From assembly GCA_019155185.1 (NCBI GenBank), contig CM032806.1:16644883-16708882 (forward strand): a stretch of 64,000 nucleotides of DNA. The letters run 5' to 3'. A program made the position numbers and the translations under genes. The notes under the pieces are model-generated. The model worked only from the letters and a program-made list of their open reading frames with translations. It had not been told where the DNA came from and did no database searches. Source of the DNA: Beaufortia kweichowensis. Its lineage: Eukaryota; Chordata; Actinopteri; Cypriniformes; Gastromyzontidae. The stretch's first letter is position 1; every line of letters begins with the position of its first letter. Positions 47,788 through 58,925 of the stretch are shown here, one piece after another.

Positions 47788-48382
47788 CTAAACAAATGAA
47801 GGGAAAGAGAGCTGAAGAGAACAGAAGCAGAAGGTTTCTTTAGACTCCATCTGTTTTCAGGCTAACCAGCTAAAGGAAATGAGCAAATTCAAGCGCTTCA
47901 GCAAACAGACCTCAGACTTCATTCTGTTTCATTACTTATGACATTCACACATAAACAATCAATGAAATCACTGTTTAACCTGCTAAAATCCTCCCATAGA
48001 CAATCTTACTGAGAGACCGTCAGTGGGATGGTTTCCTGGACAGGGAATGCATGTTTGAGCAAAAAAACCTTGCACTGACATATCTTTAAATATATGAATG
48101 TCATTGCTTTGTCTCAAGATTCAGAGGAAAAACTACTTAAATGTCTTATTTGAAGGTCTAGTCGAGGATTCATCTGGAAACCGCCTCAATATGACAAAAA
48201 ATAAATGATTCATTTAATAACTCTATAACTACAAATATTATTGGTCATTATAAAACTGTGACTAAACTGTTTGGCCCCACCAAATAAATCATATAAATAT
48301 GAATAATACTTGTAATAATGCATGTGATTAGAACACACAGCAATGATCCTACAGTACACACATGATAATAATCCTCATGTAC

Positions 48383-48466
48383 CACATCATCTGTGTCTTC
48401 CCACTCCACCTCTGACAGATCCACACTGCTGTAACTCGACCTCCTCTTCTTCCTCCCATCCTCATA
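48383..48466 (-). CDS. cacna2d3: cacna2d3 exon 6 in window
   Basis: 84 bases, phase 0 to 0, acceptor TTTACAG, donor GTACATG. It encodes YEDGRKKRRSSYSSVDLSEV and EWEDTDDV. The SSVDLSEVEWED block is strongly diagnostic of the family. Confidence 0.96.
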
Positions 48467-50035
48467 CTGTAAACACATGCAACATTATGGGCTCTTTTCA
48501 TAGTCAGAATGTCTGTACAAAACTCGAACCCTCACACAAATCTTTCTGCATTTACACATTTTCAATCTAAACATCATTTCTTGTGATTCATTTGATCAAT
48601 TTCATTCGCGCAGATCGGCCCCGCAATGTATAGAAACTCATACAATTATCATATTATTTTCACTGCTTCATTAAGATATAAATACATGAGTGTGTGTTTG
48701 CTCTCCTCTAGTGCTCAAATGCCTCAGCTGTTCTGCATTTTATTAACGTCTGAAAACGGTATAGTTAATCTACACTTTCACTACATTAAGTTATAAAAAG
48801 TATTAAAGTATTAATTCATTAGAATTTTATTGTCTCAGTTTCTACTGCTGAAGAACATGAAAAATTCACTTCCCATTCCCAAAAGGCAGATAAAGGTGAA
48901 GATGTACAGCAGTCACATCTGTCGCTCTCTTAACAGCTTTACAGGTGTTTATCAGCAGTTATTTTAGTTTATTACAGAATCTGCATCATCTGCAGTTCTG
49001 CCTGATGCTGTGACAGGCTAAGACCTGTGTCTTCAGTTTAATTTCCGTTCCAGTAATCTGTAAAGTCAGCAGATATGAGCTGAGACGTGTTACCTGAGAC
49101 CTGAAAACAAACCTCACTAAATCAATAGTGTCACGAAGTGATATTGGGAACAACTCCAACCATTTTCAATAGCTCTCTATGACTAGCAGGAAGTACTGTT
49201 GTCTATTTTCTGCAAAATCAATAGGGATCGTGTGCCACGGACAGTCTGGTCATCTCCAGGGATAAGGACACGTTACTGCTCACTCTGCACTTTCTCCTGT
49301 CAGCGCTTCTGTCTAATCCTGGCTCGAGCTTTATACGGCCGGATGCTGATGGTGCAGATGTCTGTGCTTCAGCGCAGGTCCGGCGGTGGACGAGACACCT
49401 GGAGCATGACCTCAGTGAAGAGCAGCGGCGTCCAGGACAAATGCTCTACACTGTTTGGTGTTGTGGGCCCAACCCTTATCATGTCTTCTGAGGAAGACTA
49501 TTAAAAGGTATGTAGAAATCATAAGCAACTGACAATGAAACACACGTCGGCAAACAGAGCACTGAATCACTGATGAAACGCCACAGCTCCTGTCCTGCTA
49601 TATTCACCTTCAGCTTCATTACGGTCACACTTCAGGACACACTCTTAACCACACTCACCTGTAGCCCATTATCTAGTTCTGTCTATATATACCCTGTTCA
49701 ATCAATCTGTCTTTGTGAAGTTTTCCACTGTAATCAAAGTGCTTTTTGGTTCCCTGTTCCTTGCCTCCGTTTTGCTTTTTGGATTGTTCACCTGTGTTCA
49801 CAAGTAAACGGTGCTAATGGTATTTTTGCAGACCAATTTTATTTATGTCCCCACCAGTGTTAAAATCAAACTTATGTCCTTGTAAAAACAATCAAAGTGC
49901 AGACGTATCTCACTGTTTGTTTAGTGTTTCTCATGTGTGTTAGTATTTAAACAAAATTCGGTTCTTATGACGTCTTTACACAACATCACAATGACACTGA
50001 TTACAAGCATTCAGCCATCTTCATCCTCACATTAC
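48467..50035. other. cacna2d3 intron sequence, no gene recognised
   Basis: The GC-richer stretch at about 49199-49504 has a 101-codon open frame on the plus strand, but no recognisable domain or splice logic. No transposon ends were found. Confidence 0.5.
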
Positions 50036-50110
50036 CAGAGGCTGAAGGTCCGGATGGGTTAGTATGTATCCATTATTGGTGATGGCAAATGCATAACCGT
50101 GGATCCCCAG
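50036..50110 (-). CDS. cacna2d3: cacna2d3 exon 5 in window
   Basis: 75 bases, phase 0 to 0, acceptor TTCACAG, donor GTAATG. It encodes LGIHGYAFAITNNGYILTHP and DLQPL, part of the Cache-type sensor fold. Confidence 0.96.
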
Positions 50111-50345
50111 CTGTGAACACACACACACACACACATCTGTGATCATAATCAGAGACATTTGTAGAGTCTTGAGGTTCTCCATCACTCATACACATTCCTG
50201 ATCTCATGAATGAATGATTCATCAGTACAGACAATGTTTGTCTTGATAATTTATCGAATTTATGTTTGATGCTGAGTTTGTGTTTCAGCTCACATTATCT
50301 GTAACTTTTGTTTAATGCTTAAAACAGTCATGTCCCATCTTGTAC

Positions 50346-50426
50346 CTTGTATTTGGGAATGGCTTTCAGTATTTCAGACACTGGCACATCTGTGCCCACC
50401 ACTCCCAGAAGAATCCCTCTGTTTCT
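50346..50426 (-). CDS. cacna2d3: cacna2d3 exon 4 in window
   Basis: 81 bases, phase 0 to 0, acceptor TTTGTAG, donor GTACAAG. It encodes RNRGILLGVVGTDVPVSEIL and KAIPKYK. The IPKYK ending favours alpha2/delta-3 over alpha2/delta-4. Confidence 0.95.
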
Positions 50427-50626
50427 CTACAAAACATCAACATGTCAAAATGTTAAACAAAAAAGAACACAAGAAATAAAGCACAATAAAATGCAATCTT
50501 TAACACACCTTTCCTCTCGTCAAAATATCATTGTTGTCCATAAAATCTTTTTATTTTATGTCGTACAGTATAAACATGAGCTGATTTTTATAGTGATGGA
50601 CACATCACAGTTGATCTGTCACTTAC

Positions 50627-50692
50627 AGTCTCATTTTTGGTGCTGAACACAGGCATGGCCACAGTCGTCATGAGAACAGGACCCTGTCCACC
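50627..50692 (-). CDS. cacna2d3: cacna2d3 exon 3 in window
   Basis: 66 bases, phase 0 to 0, acceptor CTTCAG, donor GTAAGT. It encodes GGQGPVLMTTVAMPVFSTKN and ET, the conserved VAMPVFS block of alpha2/delta-3 and -4. Confidence 0.93.
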
Positions 50693-51599
50693 CTGAAGCT
50701 GAACACGATACACATATGAGAGAGAGACATTATTAAAGCTTACATGAATTCCTGACGCAATTCTTTTTTAAGTTTGACATGTGAAGTGTAAAAAGGTAAA
50801 GATTTCTGTAAGGCTGATGATGATAGAGCACTACCCAAATGAAACTGAATTAACATGATTTTATTGTACAGTATACAGTGAGGAAATAAAGCAGCATCAC
50901 AGTTCACATGATGTGATGCGTTTAGGTGCCGGCGGTTATTGTGCTGGTTGGCAGAGACAGAAGACATTCCTTTTCTGCATCTGAATCAGACACATGCATA
51001 TGCAGAATTCACAAACACAACTGAAGTTATGATATGTCAGCAGATGATGCCACAAAACATTCATATTATATGCTAATTAGAAGTTCCTGTAGATTAGATG
51101 GTAGAGATGTTAGCAGCCCCACACTTTCATGTCCTGAGCTCCTGCTATAGTCTCTCTGCGATATGTAAGAGAATGTTGTGAAGCTTTAGTCCAATCATGA
51201 AAATGCAACTGGTCAAACTTTCATCAAATAATGAAAGTAAGTAGTTGAGGACTGAATACTGTTTGCCCACACTCCTGTGACATAATTCATGTAACACTTT
51301 GGAGAATGCCTCAGCACGATTGTGTCTGATGAACATGTATAACTAGTCCAGTTCTGATTGATGCTACGTCACTACATGACCTCATGGCATGAATACACAC
51401 AAGATTTGTGTTTATTTTTTGGGAGCGGAGCATGCTCGTCCTCTGTGTATACTGATAAACTAGCTTGCTTAGTAACTTACTTATTCCTAGAAAGATTCTG
51501 AAGCCTGCTCTGTGACATCTTCCACCCCAAATGGGAGCTTAAATGTTGGGCACATCACACCCCACCTGATTTCACTCCACCTGCATCAAATTCAAGTCA

Positions 51600-54357
51600 C
51601 TGATATTGGCCTTCAGGTCAGTAGCTGAAAATTTGTCCTCTCAACCCCTTTCTACAGGTCTATGTCCCCTCCCGCAGTCTTTACAATATAGGCAAAACAA
51701 TATAGGTTATATAGACAACTGGAAATATTTCTGGAGGAGACCTGACCTGTTAAAGAGAGACGGCCTCCACCCCTCACGGGGAGGAGCTGCTGTCCTCTCT
51801 AGAAATTTCACCAATAGTCTTAAGAGTAAAATCTGACTATCCGGGGCCCAGGTCAGGAAGCAGACGAATCGGCCTATCCATCCGTCTGCAAGCTGCCTTG
51901 ACATGTCACTCAGGCCACATAAATCACAGCATATAGAGTTTTTACAACCCACATATCAACACATAGAGACTGTGTCTGTTTCCCAAACAAACAAACATAT
52001 AACATACTCTAAACCAAAATACACAAATCTAATTAATATTAAACTAGAAAACAATCTACAAACAGATGCTACAAAAAAGTTAAAATTCGGCCTGCTTAAC
52101 ATCAGGTCGCTTTCCAATAAAGAATATATTGTCAATGAAATTATTACAGACCACAACTTGGATGCGCTGTGCCTGACAGAAACTTGGCTTAAAACAGATG
52201 ATTTTACCAGTCTGAATGAATCTACTCCACAAGACTTTTACTATAAGCACGAGCCTCGTCTGAAAGGTAGAGGTGGCGGTATTGCCACAATCTATAGCAA
52301 CCTATTCTGTGTTAATCTTAAATCTAGAAAATTTAACTCCTTTGAAATAATGGTGTTAAATATGTCACTTCAAAACGGTTGCAACAAACATTTGTCCTTC
52401 ATAATGGCTACCCTTTACAGACCACCGGGTCATCATGCAGACTTCCTTAAAGAATTTGCAGATTTTCTGTCAGAAATAGTAGTCAATGTAGATAAAGCCC
52501 TAATCGTTGGTGACTTTAATATACATGTTGATAATCCAAAAGATGCGCTACGTATAGCTTTTATGGATATCGCTGAACTCGCTTGGTGTTAGCCAAAAGG
52601 TGTCAGGTCCCACACATAAATGTAAGCACACTTTAGACCTAATTCTATCTTTTGCACTAAACATAAACAACATTGAAATATTACCTCAAAATGATGCTAT
52701 CTCAGATCACTGCCTCATATCCTATACTGTACTTTCAGATAAACCCCCTTGTCCTACACATCAGTTTAGATCAAGCAGAACAATCATCTCTACTACTAAA
52801 GATAGTTTTATTAACAATCTTCCGAATCTATATCAAACCCATAATGTAATAAATAACAATAAAGATCTTGATGCCATAACAGAAAAATTAAACAAAGCCT
52901 TTTCAGGTACCTTAGAAACTGTCACACCAATTAGATTAAAGAGAATTAAAGAAAGAACGCCAGCTCCATGGTATAATAACCACACCGCAGCCCTAAAAAA
53001 AGCAACTAGAAAAATGGAACATAGATGGAGGATTACGAACCTAGAAGTATGGCGTGATGCATGGAAAGATAGCACTAACAAGTACAAACAGACACAACAC
53101 GATAGCCCACAACATCTCTATAGAAGGCTGCACCATTGTCCCATCTTCTGCAGTCAAGAACCTAGGTGTGATTCTAGATAAGAACCTGTCCTTCGATGGT
53201 CACATTTCTAATGTGTGTCGTACCGCTTTTTTCCACCTTAGAAATATCTCAAAGATGCAACACATGCTGTCTGTCTCGGATATAGAGAAGCTAATCCACG
53301 CATTTATGACCTCCAGAATTGACTACTGTAATTCACTACTGGGGGGTGCCACTTAAAGCAAATAAATAAGCTTCAGCTGGTTCAAAATGCAGCTGCTAGA
53401 GTTCTTACTAGATCAAAAAAGTATGACCACATAAGTCCACTCCTAGCAACACTGCACTGGCTACCTGTAAAGTATCGCATACATTTCGAAATATTGTTAA
53501 TTACATAAAAAGCCCTAAACGGCCTAGCACCTTTATACCTCTATAAACTACTATCAGCATACAATCCATCCCGAGCACTGTGCTAACAAAATAGCGGTTT
53601 GTTAATAGTTCCAAGAATATGAAAAAAATGTAAAGGTGGAAGATCCTTCTCCTACTTAGCACCAAAACTATGGAACGACCTTCCCAGCAATATTCGGGAC
53701 TCAGATACACTCGAGCAGTTAAAAACTAAACTAAAGACTTATCTCTTTAGCCTTGCATGCACCTAATTATAGATCCTAACTCTCCAAGGCCGCAATAGTT
53801 AGCTCATCCGGAACCGGGCATGCATAAATATTACATATTGCATAAGATATTTTTTGCATTCATTACATATGAACAGTAATGTTAGTCTGTTTTGTCCCCT
53901 TCTCTCTTTCTCCTCCTCTCTCCTTTTCTCTCTCTCTTTCTTCCTCTACCTTTTCCGAGGGATCGTGAGGAATGAGTTCCAACCGGCTGCTTACACTCGC
54001 TCATAACAGTCCTGCCCCACCTGATGCCCATCCTGGCAATTCTAAATGGACGACTGCCCAAGACGACCACCTTATTTATAATTCATTCTTATTCACTCTC
54101 TTAAATAAGTTTGTGTCTTGTAACTGCATAATGAGTTATAGATGCGATCAATGGCAATGTGTGTCCTTTAGTACCCGGATTGCACATGCTCACGGTTAAC
54201 AACTATAACACGCGTCATGTCAGGGGTTTTTTTCTCTCTTAAAGAGTTTTTTTGAACCCCTGATCACTGACTGTTATCTTTCAATGTATGTAAAGCTGCT
54301 TTGGTACAATGACCTTTGTGAGAAAGCGCTATACAAATAAAATTGAATTGAATTTAG
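51600..54357 (+). mobile_element. L2-type LINE, internally deleted (copy B), with intact 3' tail
   Basis: It begins in the end of ORF1 (51606-51836: RRPDLLKRDGLHPSRGGAAV, the DGLHPS block of the SGNH-esterase ORF1 of fish CR1/L2 elements). The ORF2 endonuclease follows from about 51903, then the same deletion as copy A near 53100, then the RT C-terminus to 53765. A roughly 590-base 3' UTR ends GTAAAGCTGCTTTGGTACAA, AAAGCGCTATACAAATAAA and a (TTGAA)-type tail, the usual L2 terminus. The element lies in a cacna2d3 intron, opposite to the gene. Confidence 0.9.
51903..53765 (+). pseudogene. L2 LINE ORF2, internally deleted
   Basis: Endonuclease blocks are FGLLNIRSLSNKEYIVNEII, LCLTETWLK, RGGGIATIY, ATLYRPPG, IVGDFNIHVDNP and AISDHCLISY (catalytic N, E, D/N and H motifs visible). 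Frames change near 52565. After TPAPWYNNHTAALKKATRKM and WKDSTNKYKQT the sequence jumps to HNISIEGCTIVPSSAVKNLG. The whole RT finger and palm, including the YADD box, is therefore missing. The C-terminus (SRIDYCNSLLGG, LHWLPVKYRIHF) has stops near 53360 and 53500. No activity is possible. Confidence 0.9.
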
Positions 54358-54727
54358 TACATGAACGACGCCTGATTGTTCCATCACAACAAGGCACCAA
54401 CTCATTTGCAAAAACATTAACTCATTCTGTTCCTCTCTGGGTGATTGAGTTGACTGCTTCCACCTGAGCTGCCGAGTCCATTACAACCTTCAAGAAACAA
54501 CTGAAAACACACCTGTGCTGCATTTCCTACTATCTTTGCTTGTTTATTTAAAAAAAACTTTGTTACCCTTCGCCTAGCATCTAACCTTAGTCACATATGT
54601 GAGCATATCTATGTGAACATATCAAAAACTGCACTTATCGTCAACTCATTGACAAAATGTTAAATGCTATCTTATTTTTAATTCACTTTAGTTAAAAGCG
54701 TCTGCTAAATGAATGAATGTAAAGGTA
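54358..54727 (+). mobile_element. 3' end of another L2-like LINE
   Basis: Degraded translation resembles the C-terminal block (SITTFKKQLKTHL) of fish LINE ORF2s. The sequence ends AAAAGCGTCTGCTAAATGAATGAATGTAAA, a very common 3' terminus of fish L2-like elements. It abuts the tail of copy B. Confidence 0.65.
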
Positions 54728-54929
54728 GAAAGTTTATCCCTCGCCGCTCTTAGCCCCATGGGACTGTCGCCTCGCCCTCCAGCAGTTCCAGACCATGGGC
54801 AGCTCATCATACAGGCAGCAGCAAAAGGAGAGTGTTGTTGCTCATACCCTCCAAAGAGCCCGGGTGCCAAAATAACAGAAGGGTAACATGATGTATTAAG
54901 CTTTTTATCTCCCAGGTTCACTGGGGCAT

Positions 54930-55620
54930 TATCTACCGAGGTGGACCCTGTGCAAGGTTGGGTTTCAAGTTGACTCTGGCCGAGTCTTCACTGTCAAGAA
55001 CTTCTTGATGGCAACTGCATCTAGCGTGACAGGTTTTAGTCTGCTGCATATGAGACCCTTTACATTGGTAGCTCAGGAGCACAAGGTGTTCCCCATCCAT
55101 ATGGAAGAAAGCTTGGTTCCCTGTGTCATCAGAGAATTGTGAATTGCTCCCATGCAGACTGGCACAGCAGAATATCCTCTGGTCCCAGGACAAATGTTTG
55201 TTCCTCAGAGCAATGTCTATTCCTGAAAACCACAATGTGGTAAGAGATATCCTGTTGAGGCAACTCCTAAATGAGGGTCTTTCAACCGAGATCGTTGAGA
55301 CCATTCTTAAGTCTACAGCTCCCTCCAAAAGGAAACTTTATGCCTTAAGGTGGAGCCCCGTTGAACTTTTGTCCAGAGGTATCCAGGACAGGCACCAGTC
55401 AGTTTGGCACAGTGGGTATTTCCTTCCTCAAAAGTCTCAGGTTATGACTGTTACCCTGGTTCCCTGAAAAGGGAATCAGACACTACGTCTCTGTGTACTT
55501 CTCTGTGCCTCTTAGTGGCCTCCTATAGCATATCAGAAGCTAACGCCACTGTGTTCTGGCTTCTGTTATAACATGAAACAAATCTGTATGATATGCACAA
55601 ACATTTCATACTAAAACACA
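54930..55620 (+). pseudogene. DIRS-type retrotransposon remnant (RNase H end and tyrosine recombinase start)
   Basis: Plus-frame pieces resemble DIRS polyprotein blocks: GFSLLHMRPFTLVAQ near 55030, WSQDKCLFLRAMSIPENHNV near 55185-55245 and GLSTEIVETILKSTAPSKRK with LYALRWSPV near 55275-55370. The last resembles the start of the tyrosine recombinase domain. The following stretch around 55440-55560 (GTTCCCTGAAAAGGGAATCA) resembles sequence commonly found in fish DIRS copies. Frames are broken and most of the element is missing. Confidence 0.6.
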
Positions 55621-55697
55621 TAATGACATTTACTAGTTACTAGTTTATGAACATATGATGATGATGAATAAATCACGTGTGTAAGATGGACTTTTAC

Positions 55698-55715
55698 CGG
55701 TTGAGTCTGTGGACG
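55698..55715 (-). CDS. cacna2d3: cacna2d3 microexon, 18 bases (exon 2 in window)
   Basis: Read on the minus strand: TTTGTAG, then CGTCCACAGACTCAACCG, then GTAAAAG. It is phase 0 at both ends and adds RPQTQP between MDNT and GGQGPVLM. At the same place mammalian alpha2/delta-3, as I remember it, has a short LPQAQ-like stretch, which supports it as real. Both flanking exons are also in phase 0, so skipping it would keep the frame. It may therefore be alternatively spliced. Confidence 0.75.
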
Positions 55716-56529
55716 CTACAAAGACAAAACACAGAGTAAGTGAATGTACATGCATGTGTACGTGAGTTAGCATTATACAGGTGGCTAGTCCAACTGCAAT
55801 ACATTTAACAGTTTAAAAAGCTATTATTTGTGAAGATAATAAAAGCTAAATATTTTTTTTACATATGGTTTGGTTTAGGATTCTCAAGCAAGAATTCAAA
55901 GTACTGAATTGCTTTAGTTAATAAATGCATGGACTTTTGTATGAATCCTGTATCTATTCAATGAAATATGTGGAAGATACCATGTCATTTTTAATTTGGA
56001 ACCTATTGTGCTTTCACCTTAGATAATAAACACATGCAAACTTTTTACGGTATACTTCTGTCAGCTTTTATATGTTTAGGTTTTTTAAGTTATTTATATT
56101 ATGAGATTTTGATTATTATGTTTATTATTTCGATAAATACTAAAATCTTTGTACCCTCTGTTATTTACTGTATATATCTCTACATTCTTGTACTGTCTGA
56201 TGGCTGGAACCAACAAACTATTATTGTGCCATTATTTTTTCCTCACAAGGTGTAATAAACAGAAGCTCATTTTATACAAACTTTGACATTTTTGCTGCTG
56301 AATATCAGTTTTGAAAACTGAATATCAGTTTCAGGTATTTTATATAAATGACAGATGTTTATAGTGTATGACAATGTATCTTGAGCAATGTATAAACAGC
56401 TACAAATAAAATGTTTCCCACCTGTTTCTATGATCATAATACATGTGTGATTTCAATGTTTAATTATTTTAAGTTATCGTTGAAGATGAATTCCTTAATT
56501 TTCTTGCTGTCAAAATTAAAACTCTAAGT
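55716..56529. other. cacna2d3 intron sequence upstream of the microexon, nothing else recognised
   Basis: AT-rich intronic sequence. The small plus-strand open frame at 56034-56255 is hydrophobic low-complexity translation with no family resemblance. Confidence 0.5.
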
Positions 56530-56547
56530 CAGTATGAAATTGTCCTG

Positions 56548-57609
56548 TTGGCTGCAAAGACGTTTGATTCTGATTGGATTGAGGCCTCAAAGAAGGTACT
56601 GTTTGAATTATGTCCTACAACACAACGGAATGTTTCTCATAAAGTGCCACAGAAAGACGTTAATAACATAAAAAGCTGTCTTAAAGTGATGAATGAATGT
56701 GGCGAGGACATCCCAAGATTTGTCTCACATTATTTGGATGAGTTGCCACCAGTGTCCTTTGATAGCATTGATGTTTCGAGTTTGCTTGGAAAGATGGAGC
56801 AGCTTAGTGCTGAGCTTTGTTCTATGAAACACGCACTGCAACTACATGTGAATGTCGGTGAAGATCTACGAGCTATCACGGTGGATATTAATCAAAGAGT
56901 GTGTGCTTTGGAGCAATCGACGGATGTGATGCGAGGCGGCAGTTCGGAGGGGTCGGCAGCGACGGTCAGAGCTACACGCATCAAGGGTACAGCACTCGGG
57001 GCCACATCAGTGGAAACTTTGGATACGGGAATTGGCGAAGGAGCTGAGGTGGCGAGGTCATTATCTCTGAATGTTCAGAGAATGGAAAGTCCTGTGACAA
57101 TGGAGGGAGCTACAGGATTAACATCTTCCAGTTCCTCAGATTCTCCGAAGTGGAGTCGCGTGGTGAAAAAAGGTCGTCGACAAGGTTTTGTGAATACTGA
57201 TTCTAAAACAAGATCACCCGCTGTTATTCCCAGGCAGAAAAAGAAGTCAGGTAATGTTATGTCTGTTGTTGGTACTGGAGCGGTGGGCAACATCAGAATG
57301 GTCAAGACCAAACTGGTGAGTGTATTGGCCTCCAAGTTTACACCTGACTTAGATGCCTTGACTTTGTCTGAGTACCTGAAAGAAAAACTTGGACGCGATG
57401 TTGCTTGTCAGAAGATTGAAACTGTACAAAGCAGATACAGTTCATTCAAAGTATCTGCAGAATGTAATGAAGTTAGTGAAATGTACAACCCGCAGCTCTG
57501 GCCTGAAGGGGTTTTTGTTAGACGCTATTATGAGCCGTGTAGGGTTGGAGTCAGCGGGTCAAATTCTGTACCAGTTGCTGGGGAAAGTGTGCGCCCTCGG
57601 GTAGAGTAA
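56548..57609 (+). CDS. LINE ORF1 protein, intact frame (I/Nimb-like)
   Basis: 353 codons, TAA at 57607. Residues about 70-130 contain a probable coiled-coil (LLGKMEQLSAELCSMKHALQ, DLRAITVDINQRVCALEQ). The middle is Ser/Thr/Gly-rich and basic (SPKWSRVVKKGRRQGF, PRQKKKSGN). The C-terminal domain (VSVLASKFTPDLDALTLSEY, YSSFKVSAECNE, LWPEGVFVRRYYE) resembles the conserved C-terminal module of many fish LINE ORF1s. No zinc knuckle is present. It is the only LINE reading frame besides array copy 4 ORF1 that is open throughout. A role in RNA binding is inferred. Confidence 0.8.
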   Translation: MAAKTFDSDWIEASKKVLFELCPTTQRNVSHKVPQKDVNNIKSCLKVMNECGEDIPRFVSHYLDELPPVSFDSIDVSSLLGKMEQLSAELCSMKHALQLHVNVGEDLRAITVDINQRVCALEQSTDVMRGGSSEGSAATVRATRIKGTALGATSVETLDTGIGEGAEVARSLSLNVQRMESPVTMEGATGLTSSSSSDSPKWSRVVKKGRRQGFVNTDSKTRSPAVIPRQKKKSGNVMSVVGTGAVGNIRMVKTKLVSVLASKFTPDLDALTLSEYLKEKLGRDVACQKIETVQSRYSSFKVSAECNEVSEMYNPQLWPEGVFVRRYYEPCRVGVSGSNSVPVAGESVRPRVE

Positions 57610-58925
57610 ACAAGTGTCGGTACCCCACATAGACATTCGGGTTGTGTCTTATAACTGTCGTGGCCTGCGTGTGGGCCAGAGTGATGGGGATAAAGCCCAT
57701 CGTATCATTGTGGACAGTTTGTTGGTGAACAGTAATATTTTATGCTTGCAAGAGACTTTTTTTACCAATACAAGATTTGGACAAATTGAATTTTCTAAAC
57801 GATAACTTTCATGGTGCTGGTGAATCCACAGTAGATCTTGGTATGGATTTGGTCAAAGGTAGGATATCTGGGGGTGTAGCCATACTGTGGAAAAAAGTTA
57901 GATTCACTGGTTAAGGTAATTAGACTGGATATTAACTGGTGTATTGCAATACAGATTACTTATCAAGATAAGAATTTTATTATTCTAAATGTGTATACAC
58001 CCTATGAATGCCATCATAATGAAGATGAGTATTTAAATAGATTAGCTTTTATTAGTTCTTTTATTGAAAGTTCTACTATTTCTAGTGTGTATGTTATTGG
58101 GGATATGAATGCGGATATTTCAGATAGAAATTCATTATTTTCCAGTCATATTGTTCAGTTTTGTCAAGATAATAATCTAATTTTGTCAAGTGAAGTGTGT
58201 TTGCCTGTAGATAGCTATACCTATGTTAGTGAGGCTTGGAACACAACATCATGGTTGGACCATTGTATTAGTACAGCAGATGCACATGCCTCACTTAGGG
58301 GTATGAGTATCTTATATGATACAGTAACAACTGATCACATACCTGTGTCTATGGTGATAAATGTTGAGTTTCTTGTAGCGATGTCTAATAATGAAAATAA
58401 TATAATTGCAGCAAAAATGGATTGGTCAGCACTTACAAAGGAGGACCTTTTAGTCTATTATGTAAATACAGATAGATGTCTGAGTAATATTTATTTACCT
58501 AGGGATGCAATAATGTGTAGTGATGTTAACTGTAAAGATGTAAATCATCATAGGGATATCTGCTTAATGTATAATGATATAGTTAATGCCCTGCATGGTT
58601 GTAGTGAGCCATTTTTTAAATCGAAGGGTATAATGAATAAGACTAGGCCTGGCTGGAGTAAATATGTAGCTGAATATCAGGCTGAAGCCCGTGAAGCTTT
58701 TAAATTATGGGTTATAGCAGGTAGACCCAGCAGGTAGGGCCTGAGCTTGAGTATAAGAAGTCTACAAATGCAAGATATAAGTATGCTATTCATTTTATCT
58801 GTAAAAATGAGCAAACCCTAAGAGCAGATTCGATGGCTATGAAGCTGCTAAATCACAATATTACTGATTTTTGGAAAGAAGTCAGAACTTTTAATAGATG
58901 CAGAGTATCTCTTCCTTGTACCTTA

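Noticed and set aside
49199..49504. 101-codon plus-strand frame as a gene
   Set aside because: No domain, no splice context and no similarity that I recognise. It lies inside a cacna2d3 intron.
56034..56255. Hydrophobic 73-codon frame as a small membrane protein
   Set aside because: AT-rich low-complexity intronic sequence with no start context or conservation evidence.
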